From Chara braunii (lineage: Eukaryota > Streptophyta > Charophyceae > Charales > Characeae), in NCBI GenBank assembly GCA_003427395.1, contig BFEA01000495.1, forward strand, positions 932,104-985,942: a DNA stretch of 53,839 nucleotides. Reading direction: 5' to 3'. The notes under the pieces were generated by a model that did no database searches, was not told the DNA's origin, and saw nothing but the letters and a program-made list of their open reading frames with translations. Below, in pieces: positions 10,076 through 20,281 of this stretch. How positions within the stretch are numbered: the first letter of the stretch is position 1; each line of letters begins with the position of its first letter. The translations under genes were made by a program, and so were the position numbers.

Positions 10076-10624
10076 TTAGTACGAGGCACGGGGAATAGCT
10101 TGGATGTTGAGAGGGGCGGCGGGAGGAAGAAGCGCGGGGAGCTGTGGCACCAACACAATTGGTTCATCCTCTGCCCTGCGTAACAGCGCTTTGTGGGCTG
10201 TGAATCGGTGTCCTCCCCGTCCTTGCACTCTGGCCACTGATCTCGCCGCCTGCACCGCGTATTCGTGCACAAAGCTTCGCGCCGGCTCCCGATTCGGCTG
10301 CGGCAGGATCGTCAGGTCTTCGATAAAGGTGGCGACGCTATGCACGAAGTTAGGTGCCACCTGGGGCGCGAGGAACTCTATGGACACTCGAGTCGTCTCC
10401 CGCCCAGGCAACTGCGTCACATCCACGTACACCCCCACATACGTCAACCGCTCATGAAGTAACGAGTATGCAGCCAAATCAGCAACCCCGGGCGCTGGCA
10501 CATTCACTTGCTGAATGTCGTATCGCAACTGCCTTTCCTCATTGAACTGATGCCGCAACAAGCGATCTGCAAGCGACGTCTGGAAGTGCTCAAGGGGCTC
10601 ATGCTCCGGCTGGCGATGGTTCAT
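10076..10624 (-). CDS. Unknown ORF a overlapping the integrase end (PHD element)
   Basis: The ATG at 10624 opens 182 codons (MNHRQPEHEP...) ending in TAA at 10078-10076. Its start overlaps the last 26 bp of the integrase frame in another phase, a typical arrangement for a downstream accessory ORF. Residues about 35-120 are the conserved-looking core (LAAYSLLHERLTYVGVYVDV, then TRVSIEFLAPQV, then SVATFIEDL). The rest is Arg/Pro/Leu-rich. No family is recognised and no membrane segment is evident. It shares a strand-loop-strand pattern with ORFs b and c. Confidence 0.5.
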   Translation of the reverse strand: MNHRQPEHEPLEHFQTSLADRLLRHQFNEERQLRYDIQQVNVPAPGVADLAAYSLLHERLTYVGVYVDVTQLPGRETTRVSIEFLAPQVAPNFVHSVATFIEDLTILPQPNREPARSFVHEYAVQAARSVARVQGRGGHRFTAHKALLRRAEDEPIVLVPQLPALLPPAAPLNIQAIPRASY

Positions 10625-11822
10625 CCTTCTCCCTAAGACTCTTAGCACCAAGGGACGAGGCAGATCGGGAAGAGGAAGAAGACGAAGAAGGAGAGGAGGA
10701 AATGGAGGACGAAGGCTTGGACGGGGCAAGAGCCGATTCGCGGCCCGGAGATGGCCGAAACAGTCGAAGAGCCACCGCGTGTCGCGTAAGCGACCTGGCC
10801 TTCATGCTATGCCGGGGGACCAGCTTCACGGAGTGCTGACCTCGTGCGCCAACTTCCGTCACCTCGTAAATGCCGGTATAGCGTGGGTGGATCTTGGAGG
10901 AGCGCGCAGATTTCCGTACCTGCACCAAGTCCCCGATTTTATAACAGGGCATTGGTCCCGCTATCGCGTGTCGGTTCTCATAGTCCCGGATCTGCCGTTG
11001 ATACGTCAGATCCACGACCCTTTGTCGTCTTCGGGCTAATACGGGATAGGTCCGGGCCATCAGATCCAGGTAATGCTGGGCCTTGTCCTTGTGTTGGGCC
11101 CGGGTCACTCTAACTTTCGTACCCACTAGAGGTGACAACTGCACTCTGGGAACGTTATTGGTTCTCAGTTGGAACGGGGACACCCCGGTGCTCCTGTGGG
11201 GAGTAGCCCGATAGACGGCCAAAATGTGGTCGACTATGACAGGCCAGTGCCCTGGGGAGTATGAAATTCTAACGTCTGCCCTTACAAGATGTCGCTCTAC
11301 TTCCGCCTGGAACTCGGATCCATTGTCCATGTGTATCTCTTCTACGTCCAGGTGCATGCACAAAAAGCGATTAATGTACCAGACTACTTCCTGTGAGTTC
11401 CGGCTGGTCATGGGATATGCTTCGATCCATTTCGAAAAATGATCTACGGCTACAAGAAGAACATTAAGTTCTCCTTGATCAACAGGGTCTCTCGGCACGT
11501 TGATGTCCGTCGTATCAATACTGACCCGTTGGAAGGGGCGCTCTACCCGGGTAGGCACTATTGTATGGGGCATCTGTATCGGCGCCTTATCGGCCTCACA
11601 GGCCGGGCAAGTCCGGACGATGTATTTCACATCTTCCTGGATTCCCAACCAGTACCATCCGTTTTTCTCTATCGCTTTTTCCGTGTATTTGACTGCAAAG
11701 TGGACCGTATCCTCCTCGTGGGCAGCTCGTGTCCAATCGAACCTGGCAAGTGGGTGTGGAACCGTCAGCCAATTGGATCCGTCGACGTCATCGTCTTTTC
11801 GTTTTTGAAGGACGGATCCCTG
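10599..11822 (-). pseudogene. Integrase of the PHD element, catalytic Glu deleted
   Basis: The frame is open from the stop at 11825-11823 down to 10599; no Met start is required because it continues the PHD frame. The N-terminal H-H-C-C zinc site reads AAHEEDTVH then IVRTCPACEADK (about 11720-11600). The catalytic core has the first Asp in SIDTTD (near 11530) and the second in IHMDNGSEF (near 11320). The segment that should carry the third residue (HPQxNGxVE in relatives) is missing: GH is followed at once by WPVIVDHILAVYRATPH (near 11245). A GPY/F-like SH3 fold follows (HPRYTGIYEVTEV), then a Ser-rich tail. Integrase inserts the cDNA into the chromosome; this one would be inactive. Confidence 0.88.
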
Positions 11823-12311
11823 TCAGCGGTAATCATGCGCCCGTTCCGTGACACGTCGCCGTTCAGCCTTAGTAAGTTCCGTCAGCGGGTCTCCTGTCAG
11901 TCTCCGTAATAGCAAAAGATCCGTCCAGACTTCCGCTCGGGGGACACTTGGCAAAAATTCGTCTGCCGTTCTCGCTTCTAGATACCGTTTTTCCGTAGGT
12001 ACGTGGTCCGTTCGACAGTTGGGACAGTTCCAACTTTTCTCATTCCGATACTGGATACAACTCCCATGGGACCGGACGATGTGACATTGACTACATTGTA
12101 CCCAGGGAAGAAAGCTAGGCCCCTCGAGAGGAGGATCTCCCCCGTCCGGTATCATGGGCAAGGTGCAGAAGAAACAGATTTGGGAAGGCATGCTCAGAGG
12201 AGAGATAGGATCAGGAGAGGGGGTTAAAGAATAGAGAAGGGGAAAAGGGGTGGCGGCCTCCTTAGGGAAGGTTGCCATCTCCGATTGCTGCAGTACCCTT
12301 GCGGAGGACAT
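11823..12311 (-). CDS. PHD zinc-finger segment between RNase H and integrase
   Basis: A 163-codon ATG-started frame in phase with the downstream integrase, separated from it by a single TGA (11825-11823). Cysteines and histidine fall at residues 46, 49, 73, 76, 82, 85, 96 and 99: C-X2-C-X23-C-X2-C-X5-H-X2-C-X10-C-X2-C, with Trp-94 two residues before the seventh ligand. That is the C4HC3 PHD signature, including the conserved Trp. PHD fingers commonly read histone H3 tails, so the likely role is chromatin tethering of the integration complex, as the chromodomain does in chromoviruses. The remaining 60 residues form a charged helical linker to the integrase zinc site. RNase H lies upstream in another phase, so either a frameshift mutation or a recoding site joins them. 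Confidence 0.8.
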   Translation of the reverse strand: MSSARVLQQSEMATFPKEAATPFPLLYSLTPSPDPISPLSMPSQICFFCTLPMIPDGGDPPLEGPSFLPWVQCSQCHIVRSHGSCIQYRNEKSWNCPNCRTDHVPTEKRYLEARTADEFLPSVPRAEVWTDLLLLRRLTGDPLTELTKAERRRVTERAHDYR

Positions 12312-13813
12312 TCACTTCCCTGTAGCCGGGTCCCGTCGAAGGCGAAATCGGCTTCCACGGGATGAGCCTTTCGTTCGCGGGACTCTTGTTCGGAGGCTGG
12401 AGGCGCGTCAGACCGTCGGCGTTCCCGTGCTGTCTGGTGGTGCGGTGGCGGATGTCGAAGTCGTAGTCCTGCAATCTCACCGCCCACCTTCCCAAGGTAC
12501 CCGTGTAGTCTGTGTTCTTCCGCAACGACAACAATGGTTGATGATCCGTCACGAGCACGAACTTCTTGCCGTACAGATACGGTCGAAAGTGCTGAACCCC
12601 CCACACCACCGCCAAGCACTCACCCTTGCACGCCTCGTAGTTTGACTGCGCCTGGCTTAGCGTTTTCGATGCATACTCGATGACGTGCTCCCTTCCATCC
12701 GTTCCTTGCTGAGTCAGCACCGCCGATACCGCCTGCGGCCGCCAATCGGTATGTAGTGCAAACTATCTTGTCGGATCGGGACGCGCCAAAACGGGCGCCA
12801 ATGTCAGAGCCTCCTTGAGTGCCTGAAAAGCCGCCTCGCATTCCGGCGTCCAGATCAGTTGTTCCTCCTTCTTCAGCAGGTTCGTCAGCGGCTTGGCGAG
12901 GCAGGTAAAGCCCCGAATGAAGCGTCGATAATAAGAAGCCAACCCTAGGAAGGCTCAAACCTGAGTGAGCGTGACCGGGGTCGGGGCTTCTCGGACCGCT
13001 GCTACCGTCCTGGGATCAGGTTTCAGTCCCTCGACCGTGACGATGTACCCCAAAAAGTAAATTTCGGACAAAAAAAACTCGCTTTTCTCCAGAGTCACTT
13101 TGAACCCCGCATCTTTCAACGCATGCAACACCCATTCGATATGTTCCACATGGTATTCGTAGGTTTTGGAAAAGACCAAAATGTCATCCATGTACACAAT
13201 CACAGAGAAATTTATCAACGGCTGTGTCAAACGGGTTTTGTTAACGAACTTGGTGAAGGCCATATTCATGGCCCTCTGGAACGTTGCAGGGGCATTGCAA
13301 ATTCCCATGGGACACCGGATCCACTGCCACGTGCCCTCGAACAGGACAAAAGCGGTTTTGGGCCGGTCTTCCGGTCGGACTGCGACGTGGTGAAAACCGT
13401 GTCGGATATCGAACTTCGAAAAGACCCGAGCGGACCCGATAGCATCCAGCAGATCGTCAATCCGCGGCAGCGGATAAACATCTTTGGTAGTAATAGCGTT
13501 TAATTTGCAGTAGTCAATACGCACCCGAATCGAGCCGTTTCGTTTTGGCACGAGGACTACGGGAAATGACCATGGTCCAAGCGATGGTTCAATCCACCCC
13601 AACCGCTCGAACTCCCGTACTCTTTCGAAGGCCAGTTGTCTTTCTTTTAGGGAATAGCAGTACGGTCGGCAATGTATCGGGGCACGATCACCGGTATCAA
13701 TCGTGTGTTGGATCAGGTGGGTAAGTCCTATATCATGGTTCTGGATGCTGACAACCTCTGAGTAGGCCCGTATAACCGCCAGAAGAAGGCGCTTGTAGTC
13801 GTCAGGTACACGG
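12262..13813 (-). pseudogene. Reverse transcriptase-RNase H of the PHD element, truncated and with stops
   Basis: A single minus-strand frame runs from the LTR junction to 12262 with TGA at 12957-12955 and TAG at 12765-12763. RT blocks: LGWIEPSLGPWSFPVVLVPK, VRIDYCKLNAITTKDVYPLP, FSKFDIRHGFHH with the first catalytic Asp, MGICNAPATFQR, and VYMDDILVFSKT with the catalytic pair. After the TGA: AFLGLASYYRRF, then RNase H with LHTDW, YEACKGECLA and TDHQPLL, and HGNADGLTRL. This is a complete Ty3-type RT-RNase H apart from the stops. The protease and Gag end are absent here because the giant element begins at 13814. The open frame that continues above 13813 is antisense LTR sequence, not part of this gene. 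Confidence 0.92.
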
Positions 13814-16379
13814 TGTCGGGACTGGTGAGTCTTGAATGACTTCCCGTCACTCGAGAAACTGTATATGACCAATTTGTGCACGACAGAGAAAACCGGAGGC
13901 AGGTATGCTGGAAAGAGCGGAAGCATGGGCACGGACAGTAGGAAGCCAGAGGCTGCCCAGAGTCGTCGGGGCCGACAGACTAGAAATGGGTTGGCTAAGC
14001 AGAAAGCGGCAAAAGGACTGTGAGAGAACAGCAGGGGCGACCCTTTCCACAAGGACGAAGAAGGGCCGCCGGGAAGTCGGTCGTAGCATAGGAGGTGCGC
14101 AACAAGGGAAGGAAGGAAGTGGGAAGGGACAGGGCGCAAGGCGTTGACGCAACGCGGCAGCAGGAGGGCCAGGGAGACCGCAGGGTAGGTGGGAGCCGGC
14201 ACCCGGAACAAAATAACATGCGGGACGTAATAGGAGCGGGGAGCGGAGGTCGCTGTAAGGCTGAAAGACATCAGGGGCACCAAGGAAATATGTGATACAG
14301 GCAGGGCACGAGTGCCGGGGACCACATGGGATCGAAGGACGGGGCGGTACCAGCAGGACAAAGTGCAGGGGACCACGAGGGACCAAGGGACGACGTGGTG
14401 CCGGCAGGGCGAAGTATCGGGAACCGCGTGAGACCAAGGGAAAGACGTAATGCAGGCAGGCCGAAGTGCCAGGGACCGCGTGGGCCTAGATAAAATGGCG
14501 GCACCAGCGGAGCCACTAGCAGATTGGGTATCGACGGAATAAAAAGTGTCAGGAGCCGCCGACAAGGATTGTCGACAGAACGGAGAAGACGGGCGCGAGG
14601 CGGGAAAAACGGAGGGCACCTGGGGCAACCCAAGGGGGTCCTGGATCAAATGCGACGACAACAGAAATAAAGTAGCATGACGACAGGTGGACGGGACCAG
14701 CCGGGCCGGGGAGTCCGGATGAAAACGTTAAGTGTCGCCACGGCAAGCGCCGGCGGGAGGTGCCCAGGGAAAAAAAAAGATGGAGTAGCAGCAGTAAGGG
14801 GGGACCGGCCAGCAGTCCGAGTATCCCGGACCAGTCAGGCCAATGAAAATGAAGTTCCGAGGGCTCCATGTGGAAAAAAGGGCTGGCCAGAGAAAATCAG
14901 AGCAAGGGGGTCTCAAGCTAGAGGCGGCGGCAGCAAAAAGGAGCCCCCTTTGGCCTTGGGGGTGCCACTACTGCAGTCCGAGGTGCAACGGCCATATGTC
15001 GGCTGCAAAATAAGACCTTGGGAAATGTCCAACAGCTAGAAAGAGGAGAAATAACTGTTGGACACTTGTCCCAACAGTAAACGAGAAAATAAAGGAGGAA
15101 AAGGGGGGAGAATGAGACAAAGGAGGAGGAAGGAGTGGAGGAAAAAGTGCCGCCAGGTTGGGATTGCAACGGTAGGGACTGGCATGTCTCAATGATGACC
15201 TCATCCCTCCTAGATCCTAGGAGGGCAGTCCAGATTGCAGAGATAAGGTCCTTTGGGCATTATTTCTGCAATATCTAAATTTAAGCAGCAAAAATAAGGG
15301 AAAATGCTGATGTGAGTTGGCAGACTCAATTTTGGGCCCTATATCTGAAATCTGATCCTGTGGAGGAGGAAATCTAACCGTTTTTTGTGGGCTGACACAA
15401 AACGGCTAGCTACGGAATGAGTTGGCAGCAAAATGGAGGGAAAACATAGAGAGGAACAAGACAAAACTGTGAATTTGGCCCAAGGTCTGGGCCAGGTACA
15501 TCAAAAAAATTGAAAATAGGAGTAAAAGACTCAAATTTAAAGCAAGGGGGGCTTGGGAGTAGCTCGGAATGATAAAAACCATGGGTCTTAGCCAAATCCA
15601 AGGCTGAGATTTGTGCCGCCACTTGGGAAAATGTAACGGCGTACACACAAGAGGCCTAGACTAGAAAAAAACGAAAAACGGGCCTCTAGGCCCTCAAATT
15701 TTGATAAAGGCTGCATTTTGGGGTAGTGGTATCCAAAAGGCAACACTTTTTGAGGGGAAAAGAAGCCGGGGTGGGCCGAGGGGTGGTCCGAGAGGGTACC
15801 AGCCTCTCGGACTGCATGTACCTGGCCAAAATGAGGCCCAAGTGCCCCCGGATAGGCCAAAACCAAAAATTTGGCCTTTGGGGTACCTCGCTCCACCTAG
15901 AGGCACTTGGAGGGGCCTAGAGGTTGGGCGGTGCACTTGTTCCAGGCTACATAAGCTGGAGGTGTAGGCCGCCACTCTCATTTGGGCATGAGAGGTGCCC
16001 ATGCTGCCCAAATGAGTCCAGGAAAGAGTCCGAGTGGGAGAGAAGCAAGGGAGTGAGGGCCGGAGCTAGCCTGTAGCCTGGCTATGGTGGTAGGGTTGAG
16101 GAAGGTGACTTGGAGGCTAGGAGGGAGCAAGGAGAGTGGTCCGCCATAGCCCTCAGGCTGTGAAGTAGGAGGAGAGGCTGAAAGGGGTCCCCATAGCCCT
16201 TATAGAGGGAAGGACTCCACAGCCTTAGAAGTAGGGGTCTGCCATAGCTAAAGGAGAGGTGTGAGGGAAGGAGGAGAGAACTTGGGAGAAAGGAGAAGCC
16301 ATACCCAGGAGGCTAGAACCAAGCATTGGACCCCCACTGCCTAGAGACCAGCAAGAGGTGAGTGAAAGAGGAGGGAGGC

Positions 16380-16444
16380 CTCCTCCTCCTCCTCCTTCTT
16401 CTTCTTCTTCTTCTTTTTCTTCCTCTTCTTCTTCTTCCTCTTCC

Positions 16445-16477
<33 letters not shown>

Positions 16478-16515
16478 CCTTCTTCTTTTCCTTTTCTCCC
16501 CCCCCCTTCTCCCCC
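16380..16515 (+). repeat. (TTC/TCC)n tract in the 5' LTR
   Basis: Pyrimidine-only triplet repeat just before the satellite. The same tract occurs in the 3' LTR at about 41027-41195. It creates spurious poly-Ser, poly-Leu and poly-Glu frames. Confidence 0.95.
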
Positions 16516-16559
16516 TTCTCCTCTTGTCAAAACTGCGATTTTTGTTGATCTAAGGGGGG

Positions 16560-18999
16560 GGAATGAGTTGCGATTCACCTAGTGAAAGTTCCGAGATGTT
16601 TCCCTTTGTGTTGATGCTTCAAACTTTGAGTTTTCACTGATTTGGGAGCCTGGATGAGTTGCGATTCACCTTGTGAAAGTTCCGTGATGTTTCCCTTGGT
16701 GTTGATGCTTCAAACTTTGAGTTTTCACTGATTTGGGAGCCTGGATGAGTTGCGATTCACCTTGTGAAAGTTCCGTGATGTTTCCCTTTGTGCTGATGCT
16801 TCAAACTTTGAGTTTTCACTGATTTGGGAGCCTGGATGAGTTGCGATTCACCTAGTGAAAGTTCCGTGATGTTTCTCTTCGTGTTGATGCTTCAAACTTT
16901 GAGTTTTCACTGATTTGGGAGCCTGGATGAGTTGCGATTCACCTTGTGAAAGTTCCGTGAGGTTTCCCTTTGGGTTGATGCTTCAAACTTTGAGTTTTCA
17001 CTGATTTGGGAACCTGGATGAGTTGCGATTCACCTAGTGAAAGTTCCGTGATGTTTCCATTTGTGTGGATGCTTCAAACTTTGACTCGTCACTGATTTGG
17101 GAGCCTGGATGAGCTGCGATTCACCTTGTGAAAGTTTCGTGATGTTTTCCTTTGTGTTGATGCTCCAAGCTTTGAGTCTTCACTGATTTGGGAGCTTGTG
17201 TAAGTTGCGATTCACCTTGTGAAAGTTCCGTGATGTTTCCCTTTGTGTTGGTGCTTCAAACTTTGAGTTTTCACTGATTTTGGAGCTTGGGTAAGTTGTG
17301 CTTCACTTCGGGATACTTCGGTGATGTTTCCTCCTCGTAGATTGCTTCAAATCTTCTCTTTATGTTGTCCTTGATGAGTGTGTGTTTGGCGCTTCACTTC
17401 GGGATACTTCGGTGATGTTTCCTCCTCGTAGACTGTTTCAAATTTTGTCTTTATGCTGTCCTTGATTAGTTTGTGTGTGGCGCTTCACTTCGGGATACTT
17501 CGGTGATGTTTCCTCCTCGTAGATTGCTTCAAATCTTGTCTTTATGCTGTCCTTGATGAGTGTGTATGCGGCGCTTCACTTCGGGATACTTCGGTGATGT
17601 TTCCTCTTCATAAGATGCTTCAAATCTTGTCTTTATGTTGTTCTTGATAAGTGTGTGTGTGGCGCTTCACTTAGGGATACTTTAGTGATGTTTCCTCTTC
17701 ATAAGATGCTTCAAATCTTGTCTTCATGCTGTCCTTGATGAGTGTGTGTGTGGCGCTTCACTTCGGGATACTTCGGTGATGTTCCCTCTTCATAAGATGC
17801 TTCAAATATTATCTTTATGCTTTCCGTGATGAGTATGTGTGTGGCGCTTCACTTTGGGATACCTCGGTGATGTTTCCTCTTCATAAGATGCTTCAAATCT
17901 TGTCTTTATGTTGTCCTTGATGAGTGTGGGTGTGGCGCTTCACTTCGGGATACTTCGGTGATGTTACCTCTTCATAAGATGCTTCAAATTTTGTCTTTAT
18001 GATGTCGTTGATGAGTGTGTGTGTGGCGCTTCACTTCGGAATACTTCGGTGATGTTTCCTCCTCATAGGATGCTTCAAATCTTACCTTGTGTTGTCCTTG
18101 CTGAGTGTGTATGTGGCGCTTCAATACAGGATACGTCGGTGATGTTCCCCCCTCATAGATTGCTTCAAATCTTGTCTTTATGTTGTCCTTGATGAGTGTG
18201 TGTATGGCGCTTCATCCCCGGGTGCCTCGGTGAGCTTGCCTCCACGGTAGATGTCGTCAATCTTGTTCCTTTGCTGTTCTATGTGCATGGGTAGGTTGCT
18301 GTTCCCCCCGGTAGTACTTCGCTGTTCAACCCCCGGGGTAAGGTGTTGTTCACATTGTTCTCTTGCTGTCCTATGTGCGTGGGTAGGTTGCTGTTCACCC
18401 GGTAGTAGTTCGCTGTTCAACCCCCTGGGTAGGATGATATCCACATTCTTCTTTTGTTGTTCTATGTGCATGGGTAGGCTGCTGTTCACCCGGTAGTACT
18501 TCGCAGTTCAACCCTCGAGGTAGGATGCAGTTCACATTGTTCTTTTGCTGTTCTATGTGCATGGGTAGGTTGTTGTTACCCCCAGTGGTACTTCGTTGTT
18601 CAAACCCCCGGGGTAAGGTGCTGTTCACATTGTTCTCTTGTTGTTCTATGTGCATGAGTAGGCTGCTGTTCACCCGGTAGTACCCCGTTGCTCAACCCCC
18701 GGGGTAGGATGCTATTCACATTGTTCTTTTGTTGTTCTATGTGCATGGGTAGGTTGTTGTTTCCCCCGGTAGTACTTCGTTGTTCAACCCCCCGGGGTAG
18801 GATGTTGTTCACATTGTTCTTTTGTTGTTCTATGTGCATGGGTAGGTTGTTGTTCCCCCCGACAGTACTTCGATGTTCAACCCCCGGGGAAAGGTGTTGT
18901 TCATATTGTTCTCTTTCTGTCCTATATGCGTGGGTAGGTTGCTGTTCACCCAGTGGTGCCTCGCTGTTCAATCCCCGGGTAGGGTATTGATCACATTGC
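16560..18999 (+). repeat. 91-bp satellite array in the 5' LTR, three sub-blocks
   Basis: Monomer starts recur every 91 bp (for example 16565 and 16656; 17301 and 17392; 18459 and 18550). There are three homogeneous blocks. Block 1 (16560-17290) has GAGTTGCGATTCACC monomers. Block 2 (17291-18240) has GCGCTTCACTTCGGGATAC monomers. Block 3 (about 18240-18999) has TTCTATGTGCATGGGTAGG monomers with 91-93 bp spacing. The blocks align with one another (shared TACTTCG, GTGATGTTTCC, GCTTCAAATCTTGTC, GCTGTCCT positions), and the monomer near 18206 is a block 2/3 hybrid. All three therefore derive from one 91-bp ancestor. Confidence 0.93.
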
Positions 19000-19207
19000 C
19001 ATTTTGCGGCTCTAGTTGCTTGGGAAAGTGTCGAAGAATCACTTCTTGTTGCTTCCTCTCTTGGGAATATACGGTTCTGAAAAGACCGCCTTCACTATGG
19101 CAAGGGGGAGGCACGTGCGGCCAAGACCAACGACCTACGAGAAAGACATAAGGGGTAGGGAGTTGGGCGGTAGAATAGGATCGGTCGCGGACCACGGGAC
19201 AAGCGAG
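19000..19207 (+). other. Start of the giant element interior, no gene or PBS recognised
   Basis: Follows the satellite. I looked for a TGGTATCAGAGC-type or other clear tRNA-complementary PBS and did not find one. The first bases still faintly resemble a decayed 91-bp monomer. Confidence 0.4.
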
Positions 19208-19356
19208 CCACCACCTACACCCATCCACCATAGCCGGACACCCCAACCCTTCTTCAACCTCCATCACCTACACCCATCCACCATAGCCGGACACCCCAAC
19301 CCTTCTTCAACCTCCATCACCTACACCCATCCACCATAGCCGAACACCCCAACCCT
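19208..19356 (+). repeat. 53-bp tandem repeat running into the gap
   Basis: CTACACCCATCCACCATAGC recurs at 19215, 19268 and 19321, an exact 53-bp period, and each unit carries a CCATAGC heptamer. The array is cut by the run of N, so its real length is unknown. Confidence 0.93.
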
Positions 19357-20256
19357 NNNNNNNNNNNNNNNNNNNNNNNNNNNNNNNNNNNNNNNNNNNN
19401 NNNNNNNNNNNNNNNNNNNNNNNNNNNNNNNNNNNNNNNNNNNNNNNNNNNNNNNNNNNNNNNNNNNNNNNNNNNNNNNNNNNNNNNNNNNNNNNNNNNN
19501 NNNNNNNNNNNNNNNNNNNNNNNNNNNNNNNNNNNNNNNNNNNNNNNNNNNNNNNNNNNNNNNNNNNNNNNNNNNNNNNNNNNNNNNNNNNNNNNNNNNN
19601 NNNNNNNNNNNNNNNNNNNNNNNNNNNNNNNNNNNNNNNNNNNNNNNNNNNNNNNNNNNNNNNNNNNNNNNNNNNNNNNNNNNNNNNNNNNNNNNNNNNN
19701 NNNNNNNNNNNNNNNNNNNNNNNNNNNNNNNNNNNNNNNNNNNNNNNNNNNNNNNNNNNNNNNNNNNNNNNNNNNNNNNNNNNNNNNNNNNNNNNNNNNN
19801 NNNNNNNNNNNNNNNNNNNNNNNNNNNNNNNNNNNNNNNNNNNNNNNNNNNNNNNNNNNNNNNNNNNNNNNNNNNNNNNNNNNNNNNNNNNNNNNNNNNN
19901 NNNNNNNNNNNNNNNNNNNNNNNNNNNNNNNNNNNNNNNNNNNNNNNNNNNNNNNNNNNNNNNNNNNNNNNNNNNNNNNNNNNNNNNNNNNNNNNNNNNN
20001 NNNNNNNNNNNNNNNNNNNNNNNNNNNNNNNNNNNNNNNNNNNNNNNNNNNNNNNNNNNNNNNNNNNNNNNNNNNNNNNNNNNNNNNNNNNNNNNNNNNN
20101 NNNNNNNNNNNNNNNNNNNNNNNNNNNNNNNNNNNNNNNNNNNNNNNNNNNNNNNNNNNNNNNNNNNNNNNNNNNNNNNNNNNNNNNNNNNNNNNNNNNN
20201 NNNNNNNNNNNNNNNNNNNNNNNNNNNNNNNNNNNNNNNNNNNNNNNNNNNNNNNN
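19357..20256. other. Assembly gap (900 N)
   Basis: All bases are N. Because a tandem repeat enters from the left and a CT repeat leaves on the right, the gap is probably collapsed or unresolved repeat. Confidence 0.99.
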
Positions 20257-20281
20257 CTCTCTCTCTCTCTCTCTCTCTCTC
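20257..20281 (+). repeat. (CT)n microsatellite at the gap edge
   Basis: Pure CT run of 25 bp directly after the N block. Confidence 0.95.

Larger units (their letters stand above)
8701..13813 (-). mobile_element. PHD element, 3' half: Ty3/gypsy pol with PHD finger and three extra ORFs
   Basis: Reading on the minus strand from 13813 down: RT, RNase H, a PHD zinc finger, integrase, then three ORFs of unknown family. The upstream protease end is cut exactly where the giant element's 5' LTR starts (13814). A Gag and PBS on the same strand at 44237-45322 probably belong to this element. No 3' LTR is visible before the TA microsatellite at 8602. The copy is dead: in-frame stops, a frame change between RNase H and the PHD ORF, and loss of the integrase Glu. 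Confidence 0.85.
13814..18999 (+). repeat. 5' terminal repeat (LTR) of the giant element, about 5.2 kb
   Basis: Begins TGTCGGGACTGG and matches 38467 onward. Over the first 430 bp I count about 30 differences (roughly 7%). Layout: about 2.4 kb of GC-rich unique sequence, a region with CCATAGC motifs (16144, 16191, 16242), a TTC tract, then the 91-bp satellite. A weak TATA-like CTACATAAG lies at 15948. Long open frames on either strand here are antisense or LTR shadows. The right edge is set only by where homology to the 3' copy fades, inside the satellite. Confidence 0.75.

Noticed and set aside
13847-14661. Long minus-strand open frames continuous with the RT of the PHD element
   Set aside because: Above 13813 the frame is antisense to the giant element's LTR. 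The same antisense frames recur in the 3' LTR (38387-39306), far from any RT, so they are chance openness in GC-rich DNA.
16225-16582. Poly-Glu, poly-Ser and poly-Leu ORFs
   Set aside because: Products of the TTC/TCC tract, also seen at 41000-41256.
18178-18971. Repetitive ORFs with MHIEQQK and NNLP motifs on the minus strand
   Set aside because: They are translations of the 91-bp satellite. Because 91 is not a multiple of three, the motifs change frame from unit to unit, so there is no real protein repeat.
16560-18999. CRISPR-like array
   Set aside because: The repeat units are contiguous with no unique spacers, the genome is eukaryotic, and no cas genes are present.
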